Shown here: in pieces, positions 8,840-17,040 of the stretch
Layout of the letters: each line of letters opens with the position of its first letter
Position numbering within the stretch: position 1 is the stretch's first letter
Assembly (NCBI RefSeq): GCF_034497705.1
Contig: NZ_JAXRUV010000011.1
Span: forward strand, 1-64,000
From: Marinococcus luteus_A
GTDB taxonomy: Bacteria > Bacillota > Bacilli > Bacillales > Marinococcaceae
Reading direction: 5' to 3'
DNA: 64,000 bases
Notes under the pieces: model-generated
Told to the model about the DNA's origin: nothing
Seen by the model: the letters and a program-made list of their open reading frames with translations, nothing else
Databases searched by the model: none
Translations under genes and position numbers: made by a program

Positions 8840-8875
8840 TAAAAAACCGGAAAACAAATAAAATTGTTCTCCGGT
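8840..8875 (-). terminator. Terminator of the MurE-like gene
   Basis: On the minus strand ACCGGAGAACAA pairs imperfectly with TTGTTTTCCGGT and is followed by a run of six T (8845-8840). Confidence 0.7.
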
Positions 8876-8885
8876 TATAGATTAT

Positions 8886-10379
8886 TTATGATAATTGCCG
8901 GTTTTCCTGAAAATAAGAGTCAATCACTTCGAGTTCATCGTAAGGAACATGCTGATCGTTAATGACCTGGTAGCCACCGAAGCCGAGACCGGTAATGACG
9001 ATAAGGTCGTCGTTTTCCGCCAGCGAGAGAGCCTTATGAATACCGTCCTCCCGGTGTTTTCGTTTGTATATATTCTCTGCCCCGGGATCGCTAAAACCGG
9101 AAGCAACGTCATCGACGATCCGCTGGCGGTTGTATGGGCCGGGGTGATCGACAGAAACGATAATATGATCCGCTTTTCCCTCTACTGCTGCTGCCATTTT
9201 TGGACGTTTGGCCGGATCCCGGAGGCCGATTCCGGTAATCATGAGGATAAGCCTGTTATGAGGAAGTCTTTTAACTGTCTCCACCACCAGCTCCAGCGCA
9301 TCAGGCGTATGGGCGTAATCGAGAATAATCTGCTTCTCCGGATAATCGGAGACAATCTGGAAACGTCCCTCCGCACCCTGAATATCTGGAAGCGAGCACA
9401 GAATGTCGGATACTGAGTAGCCGACAGCGAGACACGAGCCTACCGCTGCCAGAGTGTTGGAGATATTATATTCACCAAATACCGGAGCTCTAGCTAAGTA
9501 GGAGCGTCCCTGTACAGTCAGCAGAAAGCTCGACCCGCCTGAATCCGTCCGGATGTTGCTGGCCATAATGTCTGCAGAGCGCCGAATGCCGTATGTCCAG
9601 ACGGGGCCATCGAACATGTTTAAAATGTCCTGGGCCATGCCGTCATCATCAAGATTCACTACAGCCTGGCGCGACTGCCGAAATAATTTTAATTTTGCCC
9701 GTTTATAGTTCTCCATCGTGCCGTGAAATTCCATATGCTCAGAAACGAGATTAGTGTGAACGCCCACCTCGAATTCGAGGCCGTGCAGACGTTTTAAGTC
9801 GATGGCAATAGAGGTCGCCTCCATTGCTACTGTGCGTGTCCCTTCTTCATAAAAGGATGCGAAAATATCATGCAGGTCTGCTGCCTCCGGCGTAGTCGGA
9901 GTGGTGGGCTTAAATGATTGCTTATTATTTTTGGACCATACTCCAGCTGTTCCTATAATGCCCGCAGGCTCTCCTAAATTGTTCAGCATTGACCGTATAT
10001 AAGCCGTAACAGTCGTTTTTCCATTAGTACCTGTTACGCCGAAGAGGTTCATTTTTTTATGAACGTGATGATGCAGATGTGCTGCATATTCAGCCATCGC
10101 TATTTTGCTGTCCTCCACGAGAACAAAGGTGACAGCTGGAAATACAGCAGCATAATGGGTAAGTGTATCGCGGTCGCTTCCTACGATGGTGGACGCGCCG
10201 TTATGGACAGCATCCGGAATAAACGTGTGGCCATCGATATTATTGCCCGGTATCGAGACAAAGCAGCCGTTTTCCTGGATTTTCCGGGAATCATAAGTGA
10301 CATGAGTGATTGTCGATTCAGCGGGGCCGAAAACATCCTGAAAAGGCAGAGAATTATTTTTTTCCCAGTTCCATTTCAT
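8886..10379 (-). CDS. MurE-like Mur ligase with altered amino-acid site
   Basis: A 497-residue Mur ligase closest in layout to MurE, which adds the third residue of the peptidoglycan stem to UDP-MurNAc-dipeptide. The N-terminal UDP-binding domain has FVSIPGNNIDGHTFIPDA. The ATP loop is VTGTNGKTT (116-123), the central block TNLVSEHMEFHGTMENYKRAK with carbamoylated-lysine candidate Lys229, and the C-terminal domain GIGLRDPAKRP. The motif that contacts diaminopimelate in E. coli MurE, DNPR, here reads DHPG (411-414), and the GKGHE motif reads GLGFG (about 464-468). No other mur or dcw gene is nearby. A paralogue with another amino-acid substrate is likely. Confidence 0.75.
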   Translation of the reverse strand: MKWNWEKNNSLPFQDVFGPAESTITHVTYDSRKIQENGCFVSIPGNNIDGHTFIPDAVHNGASTIVGSDRDTLTHYAAVFPAVTFVLVEDSKIAMAEYAAHLHHHVHKKMNLFGVTGTNGKTTVTAYIRSMLNNLGEPAGIIGTAGVWSKNNKQSFKPTTPTTPEAADLHDIFASFYEEGTRTVAMEATSIAIDLKRLHGLEFEVGVHTNLVSEHMEFHGTMENYKRAKLKLFRQSRQAVVNLDDDGMAQDILNMFDGPVWTYGIRRSADIMASNIRTDSGGSSFLLTVQGRSYLARAPVFGEYNISNTLAAVGSCLAVGYSVSDILCSLPDIQGAEGRFQIVSDYPEKQIILDYAHTPDALELVVETVKRLPHNRLILMITGIGLRDPAKRPKMAAAVEGKADHIIVSVDHPGPYNRQRIVDDVASGFSDPGAENIYKRKHREDGIHKALSLAENDDLIVITGLGFGGYQVINDQHVPYDELEVIDSYFQENRQLS

Positions 10380-10575
10380 CTATTCTTTTCTCTCCTTTCT
10401 GCTTGTAGTCACAACTACCGGGGCAGGAAGTATGTGTGATACCCCATTCCCTATCAAATAAATAATTAATCCTTGTTTCCTAAATACATGTTTTCCTTAA
10501 AGTGTATAAACTCCTAAAGAAAGGGCGTTCATGCTACAATACAGGCAGAATCAAAAGCGCAAAGGAGAAAAAAGA

Positions 10576-11370
10576 ATGAAAATATATACGGTCGATGCTT
10601 TTACGAGTAGGGCTTTTTACGGGAATCCGGCAGGCGTATGCCTGCTGGAAGAAACGGAGCAGAGGTCTGAGGCATGGATGCAGCAGACAGCTGCAGAAAT
10701 GAATCTTTCTGAGACCGCGTTTCTGGTTAAAAGAGGAGAGGCTGAATACGGAATACGCTGGTTTACCCCATCCGCTGAAGTGGATTTGTGCGGTCATGCG
10801 ACACTCGCCTCCGCTCATGTGCTGTGGGAAGAAGAAAAGATTCCGGAAACGCAGACGATTACGTTTCAAAGCGCGAGCGGGCCGTTGGCTGCTTTTCAAA
10901 AGGAAGGAACCATCTGGCTTGATTTTCCTTCCGAACCGCCGGAGCCTGCGCCTTTAAATGGAGGGCTGCTGGAGGCTCTTGGGGTGGAGGCGCCTGCGGT
11001 GGAGCAAAACCGGATGGACGTTATTGTAGAAGTCGATTCCGAACAGACGCTCCGGAACCTCGTCCCGGATATGAAAGCATTAGCCCAGCATACGACGCGG
11101 GGATGTTTAGTTACTTCTCTGTCAGAAGAAGAGGGGATCGATTTTGTGTCACGCTGCTTCTTTCCGGCTGTTGGTGTAGAGGAGGATCCGGTAACGGGTT
11201 CGGCTCACTGTGCACTCGGTCCGTACTGGGCAAAACGAATGGTAAAGCAGAACTTCACGGCCAAACAGCTCAGTAAGAGGGAAGGCGTTGTAGAGGTGGA
11301 AATGCACCGCAGCCGCTGTCACATCGGCGGACGGGCAGTCACTGTTATGAAGGGCGACTGGCTGGCATGA
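10576..11370 (+). CDS. PhzF family isomerase/epimerase
   Basis: A 264-residue PhzF-fold protein. It has GNPAGVC near residue 15, the catalytic-Glu segment NLSETAFL, the second GHATLASAHVL motif and the C-terminal EEDPVTGSAHCALGPYW. Family members isomerise compounds such as trans-2,3-dihydro-3-hydroxyanthranilate, but most Bacillus members have no assigned substrate. The start is set at ATG 10576 because AAAGGAG sits nine bases upstream; an earlier in-frame ATG at 10531 lacks a ribosome site. It is monocistronic, divergent from the MurE-like gene, and ends at a strong terminator. Confidence 0.85.
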   Translation: MKIYTVDAFTSRAFYGNPAGVCLLEETEQRSEAWMQQTAAEMNLSETAFLVKRGEAEYGIRWFTPSAEVDLCGHATLASAHVLWEEEKIPETQTITFQSASGPLAAFQKEGTIWLDFPSEPPEPAPLNGGLLEALGVEAPAVEQNRMDVIVEVDSEQTLRNLVPDMKALAQHTTRGCLVTSLSEEEGIDFVSRCFFPAVGVEEDPVTGSAHCALGPYWAKRMVKQNFTAKQLSKREGVVEVEMHRSRCHIGGRAVTVMKGDWLA

Positions 11371-11398
11371 TAAAGCGTGAAAGGACTCTTATCTGTAA

Positions 11399-11441
11399 AA
11401 TAGAAGCGGGCGCCTTTTAATGCCGGGCGCCCGCTTCTATT
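11399..11441. terminator. Bidirectional terminator, 16-bp stem
   Basis: Bases 11399-11414 pair exactly with 11426-11441 around an 11-base loop. It serves the convergent phzF-like and ubiX genes and overlaps the ubiX stop codon. Confidence 0.75.
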
Positions 11442-12012
11442 TATGTTTTGACGAAGGCATGCCTTCCCAGCGTTCAGCTTCCTCCATATGAATGCCGAAC
11501 TGGTCGAGCGTGCGGTAGGCAATATGGTCGACAAGTTCATTGATGTCTGCCGGCTGATTGTAAAAAGCAGGCATCGGTGGGGCAATGGTTACGCCGAGCC
11601 TGGAAAGGGCGAGCATGTTTTCCAAATGGATAGTATTAAGCGGCGTTTCCCGCGTCATTAACAGCAGGTGCTTACGCTCTTTTAAAACCACGTCGGCTGC
11701 ACGGGCAATAAGGTTATCCGCAAAGCCGTGACGGATGGAGGCGGTCGTTTTCATGCTGCACGGCGCAATAATCATGCCTTCGGTACGAAAGGAGCCACTT
11801 GATATACGGGCGGCCTGATCCTTTGAGGAATACGAAACGTCTGCAAGCGCCTCTACCTGTGACGCTGTGTACGAAGTTTCAAGTGGAATAGTAGCCTTTG
11901 CCCAGGAGGATAAAATCAGGTGGGTTTCAATGTCGGTGGATTTTAATATTTCGAGCAGACGGATGCCAAAAATGGCGCCCGTTGCGCCGGTAATGCCAAT
12001 AATAATTTTCAA
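11437..12012 (-). CDS. ubiX: UbiX-type flavin prenyltransferase
   Basis: Makes prenylated FMN from FMN and dimethylallyl phosphate, the cofactor of UbiD-type decarboxylases. It has the flavoprotein start KIIIGITGATGAIFGIRLLEIL, the S-SW phosphate region ILSSWAK, PCSMKTTASIRHGFADNLIARAADV and RETPLNTIHLENMLALSRLG, all standard for UbiX. I choose the TTG at 12012 because AAGGAGG lies six bases before it; this gives 191 residues, the family length, while the upstream ATG at 12072 adds an unrelated tail. No ubiD partner is in the window. Confidence 0.85.
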   Translation of the reverse strand: MKIIIGITGATGAIFGIRLLEILKSTDIETHLILSSWAKATIPLETSYTASQVEALADVSYSSKDQAARISSGSFRTEGMIIAPCSMKTTASIRHGFADNLIARAADVVLKERKHLLLMTRETPLNTIHLENMLALSRLGVTIAPPMPAFYNQPADINELVDHIAYRTLDQFGIHMEEAERWEGMPSSKHK

Positions 12013-12345
12013 AAAAGAACCTCCTTCATGAAGGCCGTAGAAAGACCTTGTTCGCTCGTTTGATTGTATCATGAGTGAGAGTGAACGCGCATGAAAGAGG
12101 GATTTAAAACAGCTCTCCGGACTTTATACAAATCTGATTTTGTGACAGTTATGTCAGAAAATGTACATTCAATATAGAATTAATCAACCAATTTTAGCGA
12201 TAATGCACAGAGAAAATAATAAATTTGTGTGATGATAAACAATGATCCGGTGCATATTTCTCCGATAAAATAAAATTAATCATTAAACGAATGAATGAAT
12301 AAATTAAACATGAATTGTTCGTTTTTTATTTAGGAGGAAAATATC
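12013..12345 (+). other. AT-rich intergenic region upstream of an NCS1 permease
   Basis: About 330 bases, strongly AT-rich from 12120 on. It holds a TGACA-GTTA-TGTCA inverted repeat (12143-12156) and a TATAGA -10-like hexamer at 12173. I see no riboswitch, and no gene. Confidence 0.4.
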
Positions 12346-13737
12346 ATGCAGGCACGGCAGGATCTGAGACCAATTACTAGTGAGAAAGAAAGAATCCTTG
12401 GGCCGAAAGCTTACGTGGCGATGTGGTGGGGGGACACCATCATGATTGGTACATTCATGCTCGGTTCAAGTCTGATTCCGCCGTTTGGCGACCTGAACCT
12501 TTATCAGGCGGGTGCAGCACTGCTTTTGGCAAATATTATGGCCGCTCTGTTGTTTTCATTGAATGGATATGTAGGATGGAAGCATGGTATTCCGATGGTT
12601 GTTCAGCTTCGTTCGTCCTTTGGGCCGATTGGCTCCAGAATTCCTGCACTTTTGCGCAGTATTCCGGCTTTGTTCTGGTTCGGGATACAGACATGGCTCG
12701 GGGCGCAGGCTTTGAACCAGATTGCCTCGGGCTTTATAGGCTTTGAAAATGTATGGGTGTGGTTTTTTGGCTTTCAGGCCCTGCAGATTTTTCTTTCGGC
12801 TAAAGGTATTGAATCCATCAAATGGGTGGAAATTATCGGTTCTGTCATCATTATGGGCGGGATCGTCTACTTAATTTTCCTGTTTTTAACGACGTTTGGA
12901 TTTGAGGTGCAGGCAGCTGCGAACGTGGATGGCTCCTGGGGCATTCCACTCTGGCTGGCAATGACCGTATTGGTGGGGCAGTTTGCAGCCCTTCTGATTA
13001 ACGTGTCGGACTACACAAGATACGTCCCGAAAAAGACAAAAACATCCACCTATATTAACGCTCATCTGGTTGGCATGGTGCCGCCGAGCATTCTGCTTCC
13101 ATTTATCGGAATGCTCGGAGCGGCTGCGGTTGGAATTTGGAATCCGATTGATGTTATTTCCGAATATATTCCTTCTACCGTTGCAAGCATTATCGTACTG
13201 GTTTTTATTGCGATAGCCCAGATGACGACGAACTTGATGGCCAACATTATGCCGCCGGCGCTAGTAGCAATGGACCTTTTTAAAATTTCCTGGGCGAAGT
13301 CATGCATCATCATTGGTATACTCGCTACGTTCACATGCCCGTGGTGGCTGATGAATGCTGCATATTTTACAACATTCATTGCCATTGTCTCCGCCTTTTT
13401 GGGACCGGTATTCGGTGTGATGATTGCGGACTTCTTTTTCGTGCATAAACGAAATTATAACGTAGCAGCGCTGTACGAGCAGAGCAAGCTGTTCCAGGCT
13501 TTTAAAGGATGGAATCCTGCAGCAATTATTTCCATTGTTGTTGGTACTGCCGTTTCCTTTATTAATATTGACGGCTCATGGTTTATCGGCGGACTGCCAG
13601 CCCTGCTGCTCTATACTGTATTAATGAAATACTGGATTGCAGGGCACGAACCGTATGTTCAGGAGGGGATGAATCAAAGCTTCATTGAAGAAGAGACAGT
13701 GAACGAAAAACCGGAGCCCCAGTGGATAAAGGAATAA
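12346..13737 (+). CDS. NCS1 family nucleobase/cation symporter
   Basis: A 463-residue inner-membrane permease with about 12 hydrophobic segments. The NCS1 pattern is clear: GDTIMIGTFMLGSSLIPP in TM1, GIPMVVQLRSSFGPIGSRIPALLRSIPALFWFGIQTW after TM2-3, and LINVSDYTRYVPK in the middle. Family substrates are cytosine, uracil, allantoin, hydantoins or thiamine. The ATG follows TAGGAGGAAAATATC. It stands alone, 20 kb from the pyrimidine-degradation island that has its own NCS1 permease, so its substrate cannot be read from context. Confidence 0.85.
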   Translation: MQARQDLRPITSEKERILGPKAYVAMWWGDTIMIGTFMLGSSLIPPFGDLNLYQAGAALLLANIMAALLFSLNGYVGWKHGIPMVVQLRSSFGPIGSRIPALLRSIPALFWFGIQTWLGAQALNQIASGFIGFENVWVWFFGFQALQIFLSAKGIESIKWVEIIGSVIIMGGIVYLIFLFLTTFGFEVQAAANVDGSWGIPLWLAMTVLVGQFAALLINVSDYTRYVPKKTKTSTYINAHLVGMVPPSILLPFIGMLGAAAVGIWNPIDVISEYIPSTVASIIVLVFIAIAQMTTNLMANIMPPALVAMDLFKISWAKSCIIIGILATFTCPWWLMNAAYFTTFIAIVSAFLGPVFGVMIADFFFVHKRNYNVAALYEQSKLFQAFKGWNPAAIISIVVGTAVSFINIDGSWFIGGLPALLLYTVLMKYWIAGHEPYVQEGMNQSFIEEETVNEKPEPQWIKE

Positions 13738-13741
13738 TCAG

Positions 13742-13769
13742 AAGAACAGGCAGCTGCCTGTTCTTTTTG
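13742..13769 (+). terminator. Terminator of the NCS1 permease gene
   Basis: Exact 12+12 palindrome (13742-13753 with 13754-13765) ending in a T run, directly after the stop codon. Confidence 0.75.
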
Positions 13770-13818
13770 TATTTAAATTCTTTATTTAGTATAATTATAC
13801 ATAAAGGGAGGCAGGGCG

Positions 13819-14421
13819 ATGGTACATCTCATAGAATTTTTAAAGAAAACCTATGACATCGATTACGAGGCGGAGAGTATTCAGCAGAAAAAGGCGGAAT
13901 TGTTTTTCCCGGAAATGAATGAAAAGGAAAAAATAGAAGCTGCCTACTTATTTGTGCGTGATAAAGTCAGCCATTCGTGGGATATTCAGGGTGAAACAGT
14001 TACCCGGAGAGCCTCGGAGGCGCTGAAATACGGGGAGGGGATCTGCTGGTCCAAGTCGCATCTGTTGGCGGCACTTCTCCGCTCGGAAGGGATACCCTGC
14101 GGCTTCAGCTATCAGCGGCTAACACTCTTTGATGAACCGGCAGACGGCTACTGTATTCATGCGTTAAATGCCGTCTATCTTAATGAGGAAGACAAATGGG
14201 TGCGGCTGGATGCGAGGGGCAATAAGCCCGGCATCGATGCCCAATTTTTTACCGATAAAGAGCAGCTGGCCTTTAACTTGAAGGAGAAAAAGGACGAGCG
14301 GGACTACCCGGGAATATACGCGGACCCGCCGGCAGAGCTCCTAGACGTTCTGGACCGTCACGAGGACCCGATGTATATGTATCGGTACGCGCTTCCGGAA
14401 TCGCTTATGAAAGATTTTTAA
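13819..14421 (+). CDS. Transglutaminase-like superfamily protein
   Basis: A 200-residue cytosolic protein with a papain/transglutaminase-like core. The likely triad is Cys in EGICWSKSHLLAALLRSEGIPCGF, His in YCIHALNAVYL and Asp in WVRLDARGNKPG. The order and spacing fit the transglut_core domain found in many Bacillus proteins of unknown substrate; peptidase or amidase activity is as likely as cross-linking. The ATG follows AAAGGGAGGCAGGGCG. It is monocistronic and ends before a very long hairpin. Confidence 0.78.
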   Translation: MVHLIEFLKKTYDIDYEAESIQQKKAELFFPEMNEKEKIEAAYLFVRDKVSHSWDIQGETVTRRASEALKYGEGICWSKSHLLAALLRSEGIPCGFSYQRLTLFDEPADGYCIHALNAVYLNEEDKWVRLDARGNKPGIDAQFFTDKEQLAFNLKEKKDERDYPGIYADPPAELLDVLDRHEDPMYMYRYALPESLMKDF

Positions 14422-14433
14422 TCATTTTCGGCA

Positions 14434-14500
14434 TATGGCAGATATTAAAATCGTTCCGGGGCTTACCCTCCCGGAACGATTTTAATATCTGCCATACTTT
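14434..14500. terminator. Perfect 27-bp hairpin, terminator-like
   Basis: Bases 14434-14460 and 14470-14496 are exact reverse complements around a 9-base loop, followed by CTTTT. It is much longer than usual terminator stems and lies between the transglutaminase-like gene and the cyd operon. Confidence 0.6.
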
Positions 14501-14577
14501 TGCCACAATATGTTAATAGCTTTGTCATAAATACTATGTAATTTTTATCACGTTCAGGAGCATAATAATATCGAGTC

Positions 14578-14595
14578 ATGTGAATAATTTCACTT
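14578..14595. promoter_or_regulatory. Rex-like operator of the cyd operon
   Basis: GTGAA-TAAT-TTCAC (14580-14593) is an inverted repeat close to the Rex consensus TTGTGAA-N4-TTCACAA. A further TTGTGAA half-site follows at 14599-14606. In Bacillus, the NADH-sensing repressor Rex controls cydABCD, so the position about 40 bases upstream of cydA fits. Confidence 0.55.
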
Positions 14596-14633
14596 GAATT
14601 TGTGAAATAGTGAACAGAGGAGGGGTTTCTACA

Positions 14634-16043
14634 GTGGATGAGCTGATTTTAGCCAGAATTCAATTCGGATCGACGACGATTTTTCATTTTTTCTTTGTGC
14701 CTTTATCGATCGGACTTGTTTTTATGGTAGCAATTATGCAGACGTTATATTATTTCCGCGGTAAAGAAGTGTATTTAAAAATGACGAAGTTCTGGGGTCA
14801 TCTGTTTTTGATTAATTTTGCAATCGGGGTGGTCACTGGTATCATTCAGGAATTTCAGTTTGGTATGAACTGGTCGGAATATTCCCGTTTTGTAGGCGAT
14901 GTGTTCGGAGCGCCACTAGCAGTAGAGGCTCTGCTTGCCTTCTTTATGGAATCGACCTTTATCGGACTGTGGATTTTTGGATGGCATCGTCTGCCAAAAG
15001 GTATCCACCTGATGTGCATCTGGCTGGTGGCGCTTGGAACGATCCTTTCAGCTATGTGGATTCTCGCAGCCAATGCTTTTATGCAGGAGCCGGTCGGTTA
15101 TATTCTGCAGAACGGGCGGGCGGAAATGAATGATTTCTTTGCTCTTCTTTCCAATCCTCAGTTTTTAGTGGAATTTCCGCACGTTATATTCGGTGCTTTT
15201 GCGACAGGAGCGTTTGTTATAGGTGGCGCAAGTGCTTATAAAATGCTGAAGGGAGAAGAGGTTTCCCTGTTTAGGAAATCGTTCGCCCTGGCGATGGCAC
15301 TTGGTCTGATCGGCGGTATGGGAACAGCATTCAGCGGCCATGTGCAGGCACAGCATTTGATGGAGTCACAGCCGATGAAAATGGCAGCCAGTGAAGCTCT
15401 CTGGGAGGACAGCGAAGACCCAGCCGGGTGGAACCTGTTTGCCTGGATGGATGTCGAAGCGCAGGAAAATAAAGCACAGCTGGAGCTTCCATACCTGCTC
15501 AGTTATCTTGCCTATGAAGAATTTGAGGGCTCAGTGCCAGGAATGAAGACGCTTCAGGCGGAATACGAAGAAGAGTATGGGCCGGGAAACTACATTCCGC
15601 CGGTAAACGCCACCTTCTGGAGTTTCCGGATAATGGTTGGTGCCGGAATGGCTATGATTGCAGCTTCAGCGCTAGGTCTCTGGTTTTTATTCCGGAAGAC
15701 GCTTCTTGAACGACGCTGGTACTTAAAGCTGATGATGGCACTTATTGCCTTCCCGTTTATAGCAAACACCGCCGGATGGATCATGACAGAAATCGGCCGG
15801 CAGCCGTGGACCGTGTTTGGTTTGATGACGACTGCTGCTTCGGTCTCTCCAAATGTTTCAGTGGGGTCGCTTTTATTTTCCATCATTACATTTACTACAA
15901 TTTACCTACTGCTTGGCCTTGTGATGGTTTATTTATACATTAAAGAAATTAAACAAGGTACTGAGCATGACCCGGAGGATGAAGATCAAGAGCCGGTGAT
16001 AGATCCATTTGACAAGGAGGCATATGAACATGGAGCTCAGTGA
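14634..16043 (+). CDS. cydA: Cytochrome bd ubiquinol/menaquinol oxidase subunit I
   Basis: Haem-carrying subunit of the bd-type terminal oxidase in the cytoplasmic membrane; oxidises quinol and reduces oxygen. Starts at GTG 14634 behind AGAGGAGGGG, giving 469 residues; an earlier GTG at 14610 lacks a ribosome site. About nine hydrophobic segments are visible. Diagnostic parts are the N-terminal RIQFGSTTIFHFFFVPL with its haem His, the GAPLAVEALLAFFMESTFIGLWIFGW block, and GWIMTEIGRQPW near residues 380-392. It leads a four-gene cyd operon and its 3' end overlaps cydB. Confidence 0.95.
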   Translation: MDELILARIQFGSTTIFHFFFVPLSIGLVFMVAIMQTLYYFRGKEVYLKMTKFWGHLFLINFAIGVVTGIIQEFQFGMNWSEYSRFVGDVFGAPLAVEALLAFFMESTFIGLWIFGWHRLPKGIHLMCIWLVALGTILSAMWILAANAFMQEPVGYILQNGRAEMNDFFALLSNPQFLVEFPHVIFGAFATGAFVIGGASAYKMLKGEEVSLFRKSFALAMALGLIGGMGTAFSGHVQAQHLMESQPMKMAASEALWEDSEDPAGWNLFAWMDVEAQENKAQLELPYLLSYLAYEEFEGSVPGMKTLQAEYEEEYGPGNYIPPVNATFWSFRIMVGAGMAMIAASALGLWFLFRKTLLERRWYLKLMMALIAFPFIANTAGWIMTEIGRQPWTVFGLMTTAASVSPNVSVGSLLFSIITFTTIYLLLGLVMVYLYIKEIKQGTEHDPEDEDQEPVIDPFDKEAYEHGAQ

Positions 16044-17040
16044 ATTTTGGTTTTTGCTGGTGGCTATTTTGTTTGTTGGATTTTTCTTCCTGGAAGGATT
16101 TGATTTCGGCGTCGGCATGGGCACGAGGGTACTGGCCAAAAACGACCATGACCGCCGGGTGCTTATCAATACGATTGGCCCATTCTGGGATGCAAACGAG
16201 GTTTGGCTGATTACAGCCGGAGGAGCGGTGTTCGCTGCGTTTCCGCACTGGTACGCTACTATGTTCAGCGGCTACTATATCCCATTTGTATTCGTACTGC
16301 TTGCTCTGATTATCCGGGGCGTGGCGTTTGAGTTCCGGGGAAAGGGCCGCCACATGTACTGGAAAAAAACGTGGGACTGGAGCATTTTTCTTGGAAGCCT
16401 TATGCCGCCGTTTTTGTTTGGCGTGTTGTTTACGAGTATGCTGAAGGGCATGCCCATTGACGAAACGATGACAATGCGGGCGGGGTTTACCGATTTTGTC
16501 AATCTATATTCGGTGGCCGGCGGCCTCACGCTCGTAATTTTATGCTACTTGCACGGCATGATGTTTTTGACGTTGAAAACAGTCGGAGAAGTGCAGGAAC
16601 GGGCGCGTAAACATGCTGGGAGATCTGCAGCAGCTGTTTTTTCTGCGCTTATCGTTTTCGTGGTGCTGTCTGTTTTTAATACTGATATGTATGTGGTTAA
16701 AGGCGGTTGGGTGGCGGCCATTACCGTTGCTACTGTATTGAGCTATGCTGCTGCATTTCTTTTCTCCCTGCGGGGCAGAGACGGGTGGGCATTTATCTTT
16801 TCAGGCTTCGGGATAGCTTCTGTTATCGCTTCAGTTTTTGTGGCCATGTTTCCAAGAGTTATGGTGAGCTCTCTTTCATCATTAAATGACTTAACGGTAT
16901 ACAGTGCTTCCTCGGGGGATTACTCCCTGCGGGTCATGTCGATCGTAGCCATTACGCTTTTGCCGTTTGTGCTCGGCTATCAAATATGGAGCTATTATGT
17001 GTTCCGGAAACGGGTCACTGGAAAGGATCTGACCTACTAA
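16030..17040 (+). CDS. cydB: Cytochrome bd oxidase subunit II
   Basis: Second membrane subunit of the bd oxidase, about 336 residues with eight to nine hydrophobic segments. ELSEFWFLLVAILFVGFFFLEGFDFGVGM at the N-terminus, GPFWDANEVWLITAGGAVFAAFPHWYA near residue 52 and FRGKGRHMYWKKTWDWSIFLGS are CydB hallmarks. I choose ATG 16030 because AAGGAGG is nine bases upstream; ATG 16024 is an alternative six codons' distance nearer the ribosome site. It overlaps the end of cydA by 14 bases and shares TAATG with cydD, implying coupled translation. Confidence 0.94.
   Translation: MELSEFWFLLVAILFVGFFFLEGFDFGVGMGTRVLAKNDHDRRVLINTIGPFWDANEVWLITAGGAVFAAFPHWYATMFSGYYIPFVFVLLALIIRGVAFEFRGKGRHMYWKKTWDWSIFLGSLMPPFLFGVLFTSMLKGMPIDETMTMRAGFTDFVNLYSVAGGLTLVILCYLHGMMFLTLKTVGEVQERARKHAGRSAAAVFSALIVFVVLSVFNTDMYVVKGGWVAAITVATVLSYAAAFLFSLRGRDGWAFIFSGFGIASVIASVFVAMFPRVMVSSLSSLNDLTVYSASSGDYSLRVMSIVAITLLPFVLGYQIWSYYVFRKRVTGKDLTY

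Noticed and set aside
10531..10575. Upstream ATG start for the PhzF protein
   Set aside because: The extra 15 residues are not part of the family and the strong AAAGGAG site belongs to ATG 10576.
12152..12168. TnrA-like sequence upstream of the first NCS1 permease
   Set aside because: TGTCAGAAAATGTACAT misses three fixed positions at one end, and the nearest -10 is only about 25 bases away, so it does not fit activation.
12013..12345. Purine or other riboswitch before the NCS1 permease
   Set aside because: No conserved core such as the purine-riboswitch junction is visible; the region is simply AT-rich.
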